A stretch of 64,000 nucleotides of DNA from Chloroflexi bacterium TSY. Its GTDB lineage: Bacteria > Chloroflexota > Anaerolineae > Caldilineales > Caldilineaceae. The notes under the pieces were generated by a model, which had not been told where the DNA came from, ran no database searches, and saw only the letters and a list, made by a program, of their open reading frames with translations. The position numbers and the translations under genes were made by a program. Below are positions 9,033 through 17,109 of the stretch, one piece after another. Numbering within the stretch: the stretch's first letter is position 1; each line of letters starts with the position of its first letter. Location of the stretch: contig JAHBNG010000017.1 of the NCBI GenBank assembly GCA_019217005.1, forward strand, positions 1 through 64,000, read 5' to 3'.

Positions 9033-9719
9033 CTAGTGTTTGATCCCATAATTGGCCGTGGCTGCGTCAAGCGCCTCGCGTTGAGGTGCGAGCGTCCCAT
9101 CACCTCCAAGTGCCCGCGCCATCAAAATTGCACGAGCATTCGTGTCAAAGCGCTCAACGGCGTCAAATGCGGCGTCAAGATCTTTGCCAATCAAGAAGAT
9201 CCCATGCCAGGGAGCGATTACACCCGCGGCATGTTTTTGGATGCGTGCTTCTTGTCCTCGAATCGCCGCGGCCACATTATTTGCCAAATCCATGCTGTGA
9301 GCAGGGGCATAATCCACACATTTCACTTCACCAAATTTCAGGTTGGCTTCCAGGACAGGCGGCATCGACATAGCCATGGCCGCAAACGGCATAATATTGC
9401 GCGGATGAGCGTGGATCACAGCGGTTCCATAGTCCGAGAACTCTTCATATAGCTTGAAGTGAACATGTGTCTCGCGGGGGATACCGCCATCACCTTCTAG
9501 AATGTTCCCTTCCAGATCAACGACTAGTACATCTTCGGGTTGTAGCTGCCACTGTCGCTTGCTCCCGCTTAAGGTAGGAGACATACAGACCACATCGCCA
9601 ACCAATGTGCTGAGATTCCCACCGGCGGCGTCGGTCAAACGTCGCTCAAACAGCAAGCCCCCAAAACGAGCGAGCTTCGCACGCGCTTGAGCAACGGCTG
9701 TGTAACTTGACTTCGTCAT
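9033..9719 (-). CDS. class II aldolase/adducin family protein
   Basis: A 228-residue protein of the fuculose/ribulose-phosphate aldolase family, which cleaves or epimerises phosphorylated sugars with a bound metal. Visible are RLTDAAGGNLS near the N-terminus, VLVVDLEGN, the metal-site stretch AVIHAHPRNIM and a second region with HGIFLIGKDLDAAFDAVER. I placed the start at MTKSSYTAVAQARAKL, which has AAGGA upstream; a longer reading runs into repeat sequence and looks false. The gene is first in a two-gene operon with the propeller protein. A MITE sits only 51 bp upstream of the start, where a promoter would lie, and could affect expression. Confidence 0.85.
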   Translation of the reverse strand: MTKSSYTAVAQARAKLARFGGLLFERRLTDAAGGNLSTLVGDVVCMSPTLSGSKRQWQLQPEDVLVVDLEGNILEGDGGIPRETHVHFKLYEEFSDYGTAVIHAHPRNIMPFAAMAMSMPPVLEANLKFGEVKCVDYAPAHSMDLANNVAAAIRGQEARIQKHAAGVIAPWHGIFLIGKDLDAAFDAVERFDTNARAILMARALGGDGTLAPQREALDAATANYGIKH

Positions 9720-9770
9720 GCAGATTCCATCCTTTTTCGAATTAATCTCTATAAAAGAGAGTATAAGGAT

Positions 9771-9985
9771 CAGTAGATCCAAATTTCAGGTTTTGAGAGA
9801 GAATTCTGGCTAAACAGTTGACATAAATACAAATTTGCCGGTCGATATCTAGTTTTTGCGTTAGATTTGGGCGATTTTCAGATATGAAATAGGTTGTTTT
9901 CTGTAACCGAAATCTGAATAAATGACTCCAAAATCCCTGCAATCTCGACTGAAAATCGCCAAAAACGCCAAATTTGGATCTACTG
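9771..9985. mobile_element. MITE-B copy 1 (215 bp)
   Basis: A non-coding element bounded by perfect 16-bp inverted repeats CAGTAGATCCAAATTT. A 5-bp target duplication, AGGAT, flanks it at 9766-9770 and 9986-9990. Three further copies interrupt genes at 53238, 57316 and 63653. It encodes no transposase, so it must be moved in trans. Confidence 0.92.
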
Positions 9986-9997
9986 AGGATAAAGAAT

Positions 9998-10074
9998 ATT
10001 GGGACACGGATGAACACAGATTTCACGGATTTACTTTGAGATAATCTGTGTTCATCCTGAAAATCCGTGTCCTA
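9998..10074. repeat. palindromic intergenic repeat
   Basis: Imperfect palindrome built on GGACACGGATGAACACAGAT and its complement (AATCTGTGTTCATCC, then AATCCGTGTCC), giving a long potential stem. It resembles REP-type palindromes found in many bacteria. It lies directly after MITE-B copy 1, between converging-promoter and terminator space. Confidence 0.65.
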
Positions 10075-10169
10075 TTTTCAATCCATATAATGTCTAATAT
10101 CTTTGGATTGGGTTCTGTACAATTGCAGACCACTCATCAATCGAAATTGTGCAAATGACAATTATAAAA

Positions 10170-11069
10170 TTACACGCCCAAAGCAGGTGTTCGCAGGGAT
10201 TGTTCTTGCTCTGCTGCACCCAAAGATGAACCATTTTTGAGCGGTTGATAAACAAACGATTCTTCGGTGGGATAGAGACCAGATTGGGCCCGCGCTCCGA
10301 TCGCTTGTGGAATCAATTCCATTCGTTGTCTGATATGTTCGGTGGGATAGACATCTTCCACTGTCTTCCTGGCATGGTAGCCAAAGTAGACGGTGATGCG
10401 CATATCGGGCGACGTGTTGGTGAAGGAGCCGTGGATCAGGTTCCGGCTGTGAACTAGAACATCACCCGGTTCGGCCGGAACAGGAATTGAGTCTGGCAGT
10501 CGTTCACCATGTTCGGCGATCATTGTTTCCAGATCAACCTGGCCCCAAGTATGTGATTTGGGAATGACGCGCAGACAGCCGTTTTCTTCCGTCGATGGAT
10601 AGAGATAGATGCCAAAATTAACGCCGCGCTCCAAAACTGGTCCGGTCTTAAAATTCCCATCCTGATGCCAAAAGAATGGTGCGCCCTCATCAGGAAGTTT
10701 GATCACAATCGACTCGGCAAAGGGCACGAAATCCTCTCCATACAAGCTTTCTACACAGCGGAGAAGCTTGGGGTTGCCGTAGGCTTGTCGCATCACCTCT
10801 GAACGCGCACATTGATTGCTAATACGATTCAGAATCTGTCGCTTTTTCCCAGCAACTTGGTCCTCCGGCAGATTCATGAAGGCAAAATCATGGGGATGGT
10901 CGACAGCATTTCCCATACGATCGACTGGTTGATCTCGCCCCACAGGAGCAGAGTCGATCATGCGCTGCACTTCGTTGCGTAGTATGGTCACTTCTGGCTC
11001 ATCGATAAAGTGGGGGAGTTTCAAGTAGCCGAATTCATGATAATGGTCAAGCTGGTCTTTGGTTAGCAT
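10170..11069 (-). CDS. phytanoyl-CoA dioxygenase (PhyH) family protein
   Basis: A 299-residue Fe(II)/2-oxoglutarate-dependent oxygenase-fold protein. The N-terminus LTKDQLDHYHEFGYLKLPHF is the usual PhyH opening. The iron ligands are visible as FFWHQDGNF (H and D) and LIHGSFTNTS (distal H), with RITVYFGYH carrying the basic 2-oxoglutarate contact. A central GCLRVIPKSHTWG strand is typical. Such enzymes hydroxylate small molecules; the substrate is unknown. A second family member lies upstream in the same orientation (11284-12117) after a 214-bp gap holding dispersed hairpin repeats, so cotranscription is uncertain. Confidence 0.88.
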   Translation of the reverse strand: MLTKDQLDHYHEFGYLKLPHFIDEPEVTILRNEVQRMIDSAPVGRDQPVDRMGNAVDHPHDFAFMNLPEDQVAGKKRQILNRISNQCARSEVMRQAYGNPKLLRCVESLYGEDFVPFAESIVIKLPDEGAPFFWHQDGNFKTGPVLERGVNFGIYLYPSTEENGCLRVIPKSHTWGQVDLETMIAEHGERLPDSIPVPAEPGDVLVHSRNLIHGSFTNTSPDMRITVYFGYHARKTVEDVYPTEHIRQRMELIPQAIGARAQSGLYPTEESFVYQPLKNGSSLGAAEQEQSLRTPALGV

Positions 11070-11080
11070 GTTACATCCTT

Positions 11081-11165
11081 AGTGCTTATCTGAAAAGTTC
11101 TGTGACCACGCATTCTCGCTCGACAAGCTAATGGGACTCACAACCACTTTTCGGATAGGCTCTTA
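11081..11165. repeat. dispersed 85-bp hairpin repeat E, copy 1
   Basis: Imperfect inverted repeat whose arms read GCTTATCTGAAAAGTTCTGTGA-like and its complement (TCACAACCACTTTTCGGATAGG). A close copy lies at 51756-51840 and a more diverged one at 38296-38376. It is intergenic in all three places. Confidence 0.75.
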
Positions 11166-11223
11166 TGTCGAATCCAACTATCGGCAACAGTCATTGTTTC
11201 ATCGAATCGGCAAGGTCCGTGCG

Positions 11224-11264
11224 TTCGTGATGCGGAACAAACAAGCTGTTTGTTCTACAATTCG
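11224..11264. repeat. 41-bp hairpin repeat H, copy 1
   Basis: Stem GAACAAACA / TGTTTGTTC around the loop AGC. The same 41-bp unit occurs reverse-complemented at 46520-46560 with 4 differences, two of which are a compensating pair in the stem. Confidence 0.7.
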
Positions 11265-11283
11265 TTGAGCATTCGAGGCTCAA

Positions 11284-12117
11284 TCATTGAATAGCCACCT
11301 GCGGTTCGCGTGGCAAAGATACATGTGGCTGGATAATTTGTCGTCGTTCGGGCGTTAATCGTGCCAATAGCTCAGGTGATGGTGTGTAGCCATGACGGAA
11401 ATTGCCCCAAGAAGGACCATAGCGATAGACGATGATGCGTCGGTCGCCTGGGTTGGTGCGTCGGGCCGAACCGTGGCAAAGTGCGTCCACAAAGAGTAAC
11501 ACATCGCCTGGATCTAGATGGACTTCGACTGCGCCCTCAATGCCATCTACGGAACCGCCGTCGCCGATGGTATGGCCGGCCATATATGGGTGTGGAAAGT
11601 TCGATTTGTGTGAACCAGGGATTACCATGGTTGCCCCATCATTTGGTCCCATCTCGGTTAGGGCGATCAGTATATCGATTTGTCCACAGTGAAACTTTCC
11701 GTCGGCATAGAGAAACTGGGTTCGTTTAACATGACCACCAGAGTGGATCCCAATCGCCTCACTGGGGCCGCGAAAGTTGGCAAATGCCTCATCGATGAAG
11801 AGAGGGCCGTGATGATAGTCGAAGCCACCTTCGCCACCCACAAAATGCTTTACTTTATTGATCCAGGAAGGGTGATCGATCAAATGCTCGAAGGGTTCAC
11901 CCGCCTCATAGATCTGCTGTAGGTTCAATCCATCTTTCTCGCCAAAGGAGTGGCCGTGAGCATATCCATACCATTCACCTTTTTTGATTGGTGGCAGTGC
12001 ATCCAAGGCAGCGTTCAGCTCTGCCACTTCTTCTTGCATCAGCGCATTTTTCAAGACAATATAGCCTCGTAAATCAAAGAGAAAGATTTCGAGATCTGTT
12101 GGTTTGTTCGACATCAC
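11284..12117 (-). CDS. phytanoyl-CoA dioxygenase (PhyH) family protein, second
   Basis: A 277-residue PhyH-type oxygenase only distantly related to its neighbour at 10170. The fold is recognisable from FLFDLRGYIVLKNAL at the N-terminus, a central GATMVIPGSHKSNFPHP, and LDPGDVLLFVDALCHGSARR with the distal iron-ligand histidine and the Arg of RRIIVYRYG. The first His/Asp pair is less obvious; the IGIHSGGH segment is the candidate and appears to lack the usual Asp, so the metal site may be unusual. Substrate unknown. Two start codons are adjacent (MM); either is plausible. Confidence 0.82.
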   Translation of the reverse strand: MMSNKPTDLEIFLFDLRGYIVLKNALMQEEVAELNAALDALPPIKKGEWYGYAHGHSFGEKDGLNLQQIYEAGEPFEHLIDHPSWINKVKHFVGGEGGFDYHHGPLFIDEAFANFRGPSEAIGIHSGGHVKRTQFLYADGKFHCGQIDILIALTEMGPNDGATMVIPGSHKSNFPHPYMAGHTIGDGGSVDGIEGAVEVHLDPGDVLLFVDALCHGSARRTNPGDRRIIVYRYGPSWGNFRHGYTPSPELLARLTPERRQIIQPHVSLPREPQVAIQ

Positions 12118-12246
12118 CTGTTTTCCTCAATATCGTTCTCTAGAAGAGATTTGTTGTGCTCCTGGTGTGGGAGATGTAACAAAACTCTTCTATGTGGGTA
12201 TTCTTGTAGATGGGAATATGGCGAAGAATCAGTTGATATTTGATTA

Positions 12247-12447
12247 TTAGTCTATTGGTAATGGCTTGATAACTGTTACCAGTTTTAATTCCTCGGATAG
12301 CCACTCATAATAAATTTCGTGGTCTGATGTCACAAAGATGTACTGATCTTCAAATGGAAAACCTATCGGCTCATCGGCATCACGCAATGTAAATAGTGCA
12401 CCCCATACGTCGGGGATTAAATCATGATTGCCATCTAAGGCTAAACC
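12247..12447 (-). pseudogene. 3' fragment of an unrecognised gene cut by ISAzo13-type element
   Basis: The last ~65 codons of a reading frame (GLALDGNHDLIPDVWGALF to VTVIKPLPID, then stop) run out of the IS end at about 12447. No matching 5' part is evident on the other side of the element. It lies downstream of a Phd-type antitoxin gene in the same direction, where a toxin gene would be expected, but the visible residues do not resemble RelE/Doc toxins. Function unknown. Confidence 0.5.
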
Positions 12448-13725
12448 AAAAAAATAATTATACGCGAACGAGAGAATGGAGAGGGGGAATAAGGACAAAC
12501 CATTTTTCTAAACCAGGTAAACGTTGGAAGCGTTGTGCCAAACGGTCCATCTCTTTCTGAGTGAGTTTGACGCCGGTCTCATAAAGAGTGGAATTCAGGT
12601 GAACGAAGGGTTGTAGTTGGTTAAAGCGAAAAGAACGGGCAAAATTGAGAACGGTCTCAAGAGAATCGAGAAGAGAACCGTTCCAGTGTTTTTCAAGATG
12701 GCCCCAAACCCGTTCGATGGGGTTGTATTTACTGTGATAAGGAGGGTAGCAGGCGAGCTGAATAGAGAGACGATAGTGCTCAACAAACTGAGTGAGACGA
12801 TACATAAACTGAGTCCGACGGGTATGATTTTCGGGACCATTGTCCTGATTGATCACGAGGGTCTTGACGTGAGGAAAGTGTTCACGTACGCTTTCCCAAA
12901 ATCAATCAGGCAGTCGACAATAAAGTCACTCGTCACTTTCGACTGAGTCAAGTAAAGAAAGAGTTCCTTGGTTGAAGGGAGGTAAATGCCAAAAGGAGTG
13001 ACTTTCTCGGTCTTCTTATCTTGAAAGTCATGATCGAGCGCTTTGACAACCACTCGACTTATCCCTTCTCTCGAGAAACGGTCAAGTAAAATCGTCGCTT
13101 TGGCATCCCAAGAGAGCGCAGAACCGTCTCGTCTGCATCCGCTTCTTGATTGATCTGATGAATTCTATCAAAGATCGCATCGGTCTCTGGGATCTTTTCA
13201 CTGGTTGACTTTTTTTGACCCGGTTTGAGCCATAGCCTAACTCATTGAGCTTCAAGCGGAGGCCTCTTCGCCAGGCAATTCCTCATCTGTGTATCCTTTC
13301 TGCTCGATGAGCTGGGTACGCATTTCGGCGGCGGTTAGTCGAGTGTACAATTGGGGGGTCGAAAGGTGGGATCGGTCTGGCTGAATTGATCGGCGATTTC
13401 AACCATATCGGCCAGTAAAGTGGGGATATGGTCTTCGGCTTTTGCGACCACGTCGGTGGCTTTGGTCGACATAACAGAAGCCGCCTTCTAGTTCTTCCAG
13501 GGCTTTGGCTATCGTCGCCCGATTCCAGCCCAACTCTCGTTCTGCTTTCGTCGGACTCCCTTCGCATATCGTTTTGACCGTTTGGGCCATGAAGTGCCTT
13601 CTTTCGTATCCACTTAACATGGCCTTCGTCTCTTTCAAGACTTCAACCATTTCTGGCGAGATTGTCATTTTTGCTCCTTTTGGAGAGCTAGTTTAACACC
13701 TTCTCGCGTATATTTTATTTTTTGG
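12446..13725 (-). mobile_element. degenerate ISAzo13-family insertion sequence
   Basis: The boundaries come from imperfect inverted repeats, CCAAAAAAATAATTATACGC on the left and the complement of CCAAAAAATAAAATATACGC on the right. No clear target duplication remains. The transposase inside is broken by several frameshifts, so this is an old, immobile copy. Confidence 0.7.
12458..13668 (-). pseudogene. ISAzo13-family transposase, frameshifted
   Basis: Fragments of one DDE transposase appear in order in different frames: an N-terminal helix-turn-helix (ERELGWNRATIAKALEELE), a middle VVKALDHDFQ...TPFGIYLP and KVTSDFIVDCL segment, and a C-terminal INQDNGPENHTRRTQFMYRL with YPPYHSKYNPIERVWGHLEK. 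These are hallmark ISAzo13 segments; the final one holds the catalytic Asp/Glu. At least two frame changes separate the pieces (near 13400 and near 12855), so no functional enzyme can be made. Confidence 0.85.
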
Positions 13726-13731
13726 ATTGGC

Positions 13732-14043
13732 CTATATAGTTCCTGGCTTCTCTACTACATTGTACCTCTCGCATAATTCCGTCAGTGATGTTGTTGAATC
13801 TGGATTTGACTTCATTTCAGCAGCGATTCGTTTTGACTCAATGTAGGTTTCTAGCCTGGCAATCCGTTGTTCCATCTTGAGTATTTTTTGGGCTGTATCA
13901 TTCCATTCATTCACGGACACAACTACAGCTTTTGGTTCTGCTCGACTTGCCAGAATGACAGGCCCCTTCTCTAACCGTTTGAATATGTCTAAATGATTAT
14001 TTCGCAACTCTGATATCGATGCCATTTGCGGGACTTGATTCAT
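13732..14043 (-). CDS. Phd/YefM-family antitoxin
   Basis: A 103-residue protein whose N-terminal half matches the Phd/YefM fold: MASISELRNNHLDIFKRLEK, then PVILASRAEPKAVVVSVNEW. It would bind its own operator DNA and neutralise a partner toxin through its flexible C-terminus. The C-terminal half is helical and charged. The expected downstream toxin gene is missing or destroyed: an ISAzo13-type element begins 6 bp after the stop and only an unidentified 3' fragment remains beyond it. It is either an orphan antitoxin or the survivor of a broken toxin-antitoxin pair. Confidence 0.8.
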   Translation of the reverse strand: MNQVPQMASISELRNNHLDIFKRLEKGPVILASRAEPKAVVVSVNEWNDTAQKILKMEQRIARLETYIESKRIAAEMKSNPDSTTSLTELCERYNVVEKPGTI

Positions 14044-14144
14044 GTATGCTCCCTGCGCTAAATGCCACGCTCTCTAGATGACAATATTATCTATATAGTT
14101 TTGCCATGTGTCAACCTGCAAACTGCCTACATTTTTGAAGGAAC

Positions 14145-15170
14145 CTAGTTGTTTCTATCAGGGTTCGCCAATTCCTCGGCAAAATGACAAGCCGCATAAT
14201 GTCGAGCAGAGATTTCGCGCAATTCTGGGGTCTCTTGATGACAACGCTCTTGCGCATACCGGCAGCGGGGGTGGAAATAGCAACCGCTGGGCGGATTGGC
14301 TGGATCTGCGACATCGCCTTCTAACACAATTCGATTTTTGCGCGACTTGCTTTTGGGGTCTGGTGCGTGGACGGCTGAGAGCAACGCCTCTGTATAGGGG
14401 TGGTAAGGTTGTTGATAAAGTTGATCGACATCGGCCAACTCGACCAGTTTGCCAACATACATAACGGCCACGCGGTCACTGATATGCTTGACAACGCTCA
14501 GATCATGGGCCACGAAGAGATAGGTCAGGTCTAGCTCTTGCTGAAGATATTTGAGTAAGTTGAGAATCTGAGCTTGGACAGATACATCCAAGGCAGAGAC
14601 TGGTTCATCAGCAACGACCAGGGTTGGATTGAGGATCAACGAGCGCGCAATGCCAATTCGTTGCCGCTGTCCCCCACTGAAGGCATGAGGATAGCGGGAC
14701 ATAAACTCTGGGCGCAGACCAACCAACCGTAGCATCTCGGCCACTCTATCTTCTAGCGCTTGTCCCCGCTCTATTTTATTCAGACGGAGTGGTTCACTGA
14801 CAATGTCGAAAATCGTCTTGCGTGGGTTGAGGGATGTAAAAGGATCCTGGAAAATCATCTGAATGTGGCGTCGATTTGGCCGCAATTCTCGATTATCCAT
14901 TTGGGCTAAGTCAAGCTGCTTGCCTTCAGCACCGTTGGGTCGAAAGAGAATCTGCCCATCTGTTGGTGCGTAGAGCCGCAGAAGTAAGCGACCAATGGTT
15001 GTCTTGCCACAGCCACTCTCCCCCACCAAGCCCAACGTTTCACCTTTGAACAGCGAAAAATCGACACCATCCACAGCTTTCACATAGCCACTGACTCTAG
15101 AGAAAACGCCTTGGGTGATGGGGAAGTATTTTTTGAGTCCTGTCACCTCAAGAAGCTTATATCTGTCCAT
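14145..15170 (-). CDS. peptide-type ABC transporter ATPase, OppF/DppF-like
   Basis: A 341-residue ATP-binding subunit, last gene of the minus-strand Opp/Dpp-type operon. It has Walker [17 protein letters not shown], the Q-loop region [15 protein letters not shown], signature [14 protein letters not shown], Walker [13 protein letters not shown] and the switch His in FVAHDLSVV. The oligopeptide/dipeptide C-terminal domain contains the cysteine cluster [15 protein letters not shown], which in this family can hold an iron-sulfur cluster. It pairs with the OppD-like ATPase 29 bp upstream to power import through the OppB/OppC channel. OppB is broken here, so the complex is probably inactive unless complemented. 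Substrate not determinable. Confidence 0.93.
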   Translation of the reverse strand: MDRYKLLEVTGLKKYFPITQGVFSRVSGYVKAVDGVDFSLFKGETLGLVGESGCGKTTIGRLLLRLYAPTDGQILFRPNGAEGKQLDLAQMDNRELRPNRRHIQMIFQDPFTSLNPRKTIFDIVSEPLRLNKIERGQALEDRVAEMLRLVGLRPEFMSRYPHAFSGGQRQRIGIARSLILNPTLVVADEPVSALDVSVQAQILNLLKYLQQELDLTYLFVAHDLSVVKHISDRVAVMYVGKLVELADVDQLYQQPYHPYTEALLSAVHAPDPKSKSRKNRIVLEGDVADPANPPSGCYFHPRCRYAQERCHQETPELREISARHYAACHFAEELANPDRNN

Positions 15171-15199
15171 CTACGAATGTTCCTCAACAAAGTATTCTC

Positions 15200-16216
15200 T
15201 CATGGTCCACCCGCTGTCTCTTCGTGCAATAGACAGGCAACTTCTCGATTTTCGTCAAATCTAACAGGTTTCGGCACGACTTGATCACATTTGTTGGGCA
15301 TGAAATCTGTGCAGCGTGGATGAAAGGGACATCCACTCAATTGAGTATAAGGGGAGGGTATCCCACCTCGAATCGTCCTGAGCCATTCACGATTCTGTTC
15401 CATGCGCGGCAAGGATTCGAGTAGGGCACGGGTATAAGGATGTTTTGGATTGTCAAAAATCTCTTCCACGGGGCCCTTTTCAACTGCTTTGCCCAAATAC
15501 ATGACAACAACCTCATCGGCCATTTCTGCAACGACGCCTAAATCATGAGTGATGAACATAATGGCTGTGTTAAAATTGGTTTGTAGCGACTGCATCAATT
15601 CCAAGATCTGTGCTTCCGTGGTGACATCAAGGGCCGTAGTCGGTTCGTCGGCGATCAGTAGTGTCGGCTGGCATGAAAGCGCCATTGCGATCATCACCCG
15701 TTGGCACATCCCGCCACTGAGTTGATGGGGATAGGCGTTCATACGCTGTTCCGGCATGGGTAAATTCACCTGACGCAACATCTCAATTGCCTGAGCCCAA
15801 GCTTCGGTTTTGGTGACCTCTTGGTGGAGCAATATATTTTCGCTGATCTGGTCGCCAACGGTATGCACCGGACTGAGAGAAGCCCGCGGTTCCTGGAAGA
15901 TCATGGCGATTTCGCCACCGCGTATCGAACGCATCTCCTCGCCCATTGGAGGCAGATCCAGAAGATTGACCATCTCCTCCGTGGCGTTACCATGTCGTCG
16001 GTGATAGTAAATCTCACCACCGATGATTTTGCCCGGCGACTGCACCATACGCATGATTGAGCGTGCAGTGACACTCTTCCCACAACCACTCTCCCCCACA
16101 ACGCCTAATACTTGACCGCGTTCAATGCAGAGGCTTGCACCATCAACGGCCTTGACCACACCCTCAGCGGTGAAGAAGTGAGTTTGGAGGTTCTTGACTT
16201 CGATTAACGTATTCAT
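15200..16216 (-). CDS. peptide-type ABC transporter ATPase, OppD/DppD-like
   Basis: A 338-residue ATPase partner of the OppF-like protein. Walker A is [15 protein letters not shown], the Q-loop [15 protein letters not shown], the signature reads [15 protein letters not shown], Walker [15 protein letters not shown] and the H-loop FITHDLGVV. The C-terminal oligopeptide domain has [16 protein letters not shown]. It starts only 4 bp after the MazF-type toxin stop, so the toxin gene is transcriptionally, perhaps translationally, linked to this transporter gene. In typical operons oppD follows oppC directly; here the MazEF pair and a MITE come between. Confidence 0.93.
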   Translation of the reverse strand: MNTLIEVKNLQTHFFTAEGVVKAVDGASLCIERGQVLGVVGESGCGKSVTARSIMRMVQSPGKIIGGEIYYHRRHGNATEEMVNLLDLPPMGEEMRSIRGGEIAMIFQEPRASLSPVHTVGDQISENILLHQEVTKTEAWAQAIEMLRQVNLPMPEQRMNAYPHQLSGGMCQRVMIAMALSCQPTLLIADEPTTALDVTTEAQILELMQSLQTNFNTAIMFITHDLGVVAEMADEVVVMYLGKAVEKGPVEEIFDNPKHPYTRALLESLPRMEQNREWLRTIRGGIPSPYTQLSGCPFHPRCTDFMPNKCDQVVPKPVRFDENREVACLLHEETAGGP

Positions 16217-16220
16217 ACGG

Positions 16221-16577
16221 CTAGCTCAAGGCAAATACAATTTTTAAGGCTTCATCAATTCTGTGCATTTCAGTTGGAGACAGCTCACCTCGAACTTTAA
16301 GCATTCTATGACTAACGTCGATAGGGCGTGTTTGGAGGCAATCAACGATTGAGCGCTTTGACAGCCCGTTTGTTGATTGAGGCTGAATTTCTACGTTTGT
16401 TCTGATACGCCCCTTTTTTTGACTCCATGCTGTAATTGGAACAACCTGAATAACAGGAACCCGAGCATTATAAACGTCATTCGTTACAATCACACACGGA
16501 CGAACTTTCGCCATTTCAGCTCCTTTGGTCGGATTGAGGTTTACATCGATGACCATGCCACGTCTCAGCGTTGTCAT
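16221..16577 (-). CDS. MazF/PemK-family toxin (mRNA interferase)
   Basis: A 118-residue endoribonuclease-toxin fold. The N-terminus RRGMVIDVNLNPTKGAEMAKVRPCVIVTND is diagnostic (basic loop followed by the catalytic RPCVIV strand). It continues with PVIQVVPITAW and ends with a helix after KVRGELSPTEMHRIDEAL. I chose the ATG at 16577 because it overlaps the antitoxin stop as ATGA, the usual coupled arrangement; an ATG 9 bp earlier is possible. Such toxins cut mRNA at short motifs to stop growth. Unusually, it sits inside a transporter operon, 4 bp before oppD. Confidence 0.92.
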   Translation of the reverse strand: MTTLRRGMVIDVNLNPTKGAEMAKVRPCVIVTNDVYNARVPVIQVVPITAWSQKKGRIRTNVEIQPQSTNGLSKRSIVDCLQTRPIDVSHRMLKVRGELSPTEMHRIDEALKIVFALS

Positions 16578-16807
16578 TTTGGCCATTCCGTGATTGCAAC
16601 TTCTGTGAGTTCCTGTAACTCGACGTCCTCTGCATAAATCTCTGCATAGAGATCCGCTGATTGCTTCAAGCGTTGTAGTTCAAGTTCCTCCTGAAATCGG
16701 AGCAATGCTGCTCGAACGAGGGAGCTTTTATCCTTAAATCCATAAATTTTGTAATCGTTCAGAAATTCAATTAGAGTATCTGTAAGGCTGAATTTTGCTT
16801 GCAACAT
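16574..16807 (-). CDS. antitoxin of the MazF-type toxin (ribbon-helix-helix-like)
   Basis: A small 77-residue acidic protein directly preceding the MazF-type toxin, with a 4-bp ATGA overlap. The N-terminal part (LIEFLNDYKIYGFKDKSSLVRAALLRF) resembles the ribbon-helix-helix antitoxins that pair with MazF: a short strand, then two helices. The acidic C-terminal tail (AEIYAEDVELQEL) would wrap the toxin. RHH antitoxins usually repress their own promoter. That promoter would lie just upstream, in the 100-bp stretch between this gene and the MITE at 16907. Confidence 0.85.
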   Translation of the reverse strand: MLQAKFSLTDTLIEFLNDYKIYGFKDKSSLVRAALLRFQEELELQRLKQSADLYAEIYAEDVELQELTEVAITEWPK

Positions 16808-16906
16808 AATCTTTCCCCTATTAAAGGGGCCTATATGTGGACCCGATTTTAGGGGCTAATCATAAGCCCTTCTTTATGGGGTGTCAAGTATTGAGAGTAA
16901 AGGTAT

Positions 16907-17092
16907 TAGGGCAATCGCGAACTTTGCAGCCAAGGTCACAAGCACGTCTAGATGGCCGGATGCACGGGGCGAGCAATCCCGGATTGGACCAAGAACTCTC
17001 TCTTGAGCGGATCATTGAGTGGTCCAATCCGGGATTGCGGGTGGCTCCTTCCAGGACCAATGCCACTTTTTTTAAGGTCCGCGATTGTCCTA
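16907..17092. mobile_element. MITE-F (186 bp) with internal palindrome
   Basis: Imperfect terminal inverted repeats TAGGGCAATCGCGAACTT / TAGGACAATCGCGGACCTT lie inside an identical 10-bp flanking repeat, GTAAAGGTAT (16897-16906 and 17093-17102). Inside is a long near-perfect palindrome whose arms contain GCAATCCCGGATTGGACCA. The arm design resembles that of MITE-G. It lies between oppC and the mazEF module. Confidence 0.82.
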
Positions 17093-17109
17093 GTAAAGGT
17101 ATAGAGCTA

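Noticed and set aside
9742..10026. Coding frames within MITE-B copies
   Set aside because: The same frame recurs wherever the element is inserted; it reflects element sequence, not a host gene, and has no ribosome site.
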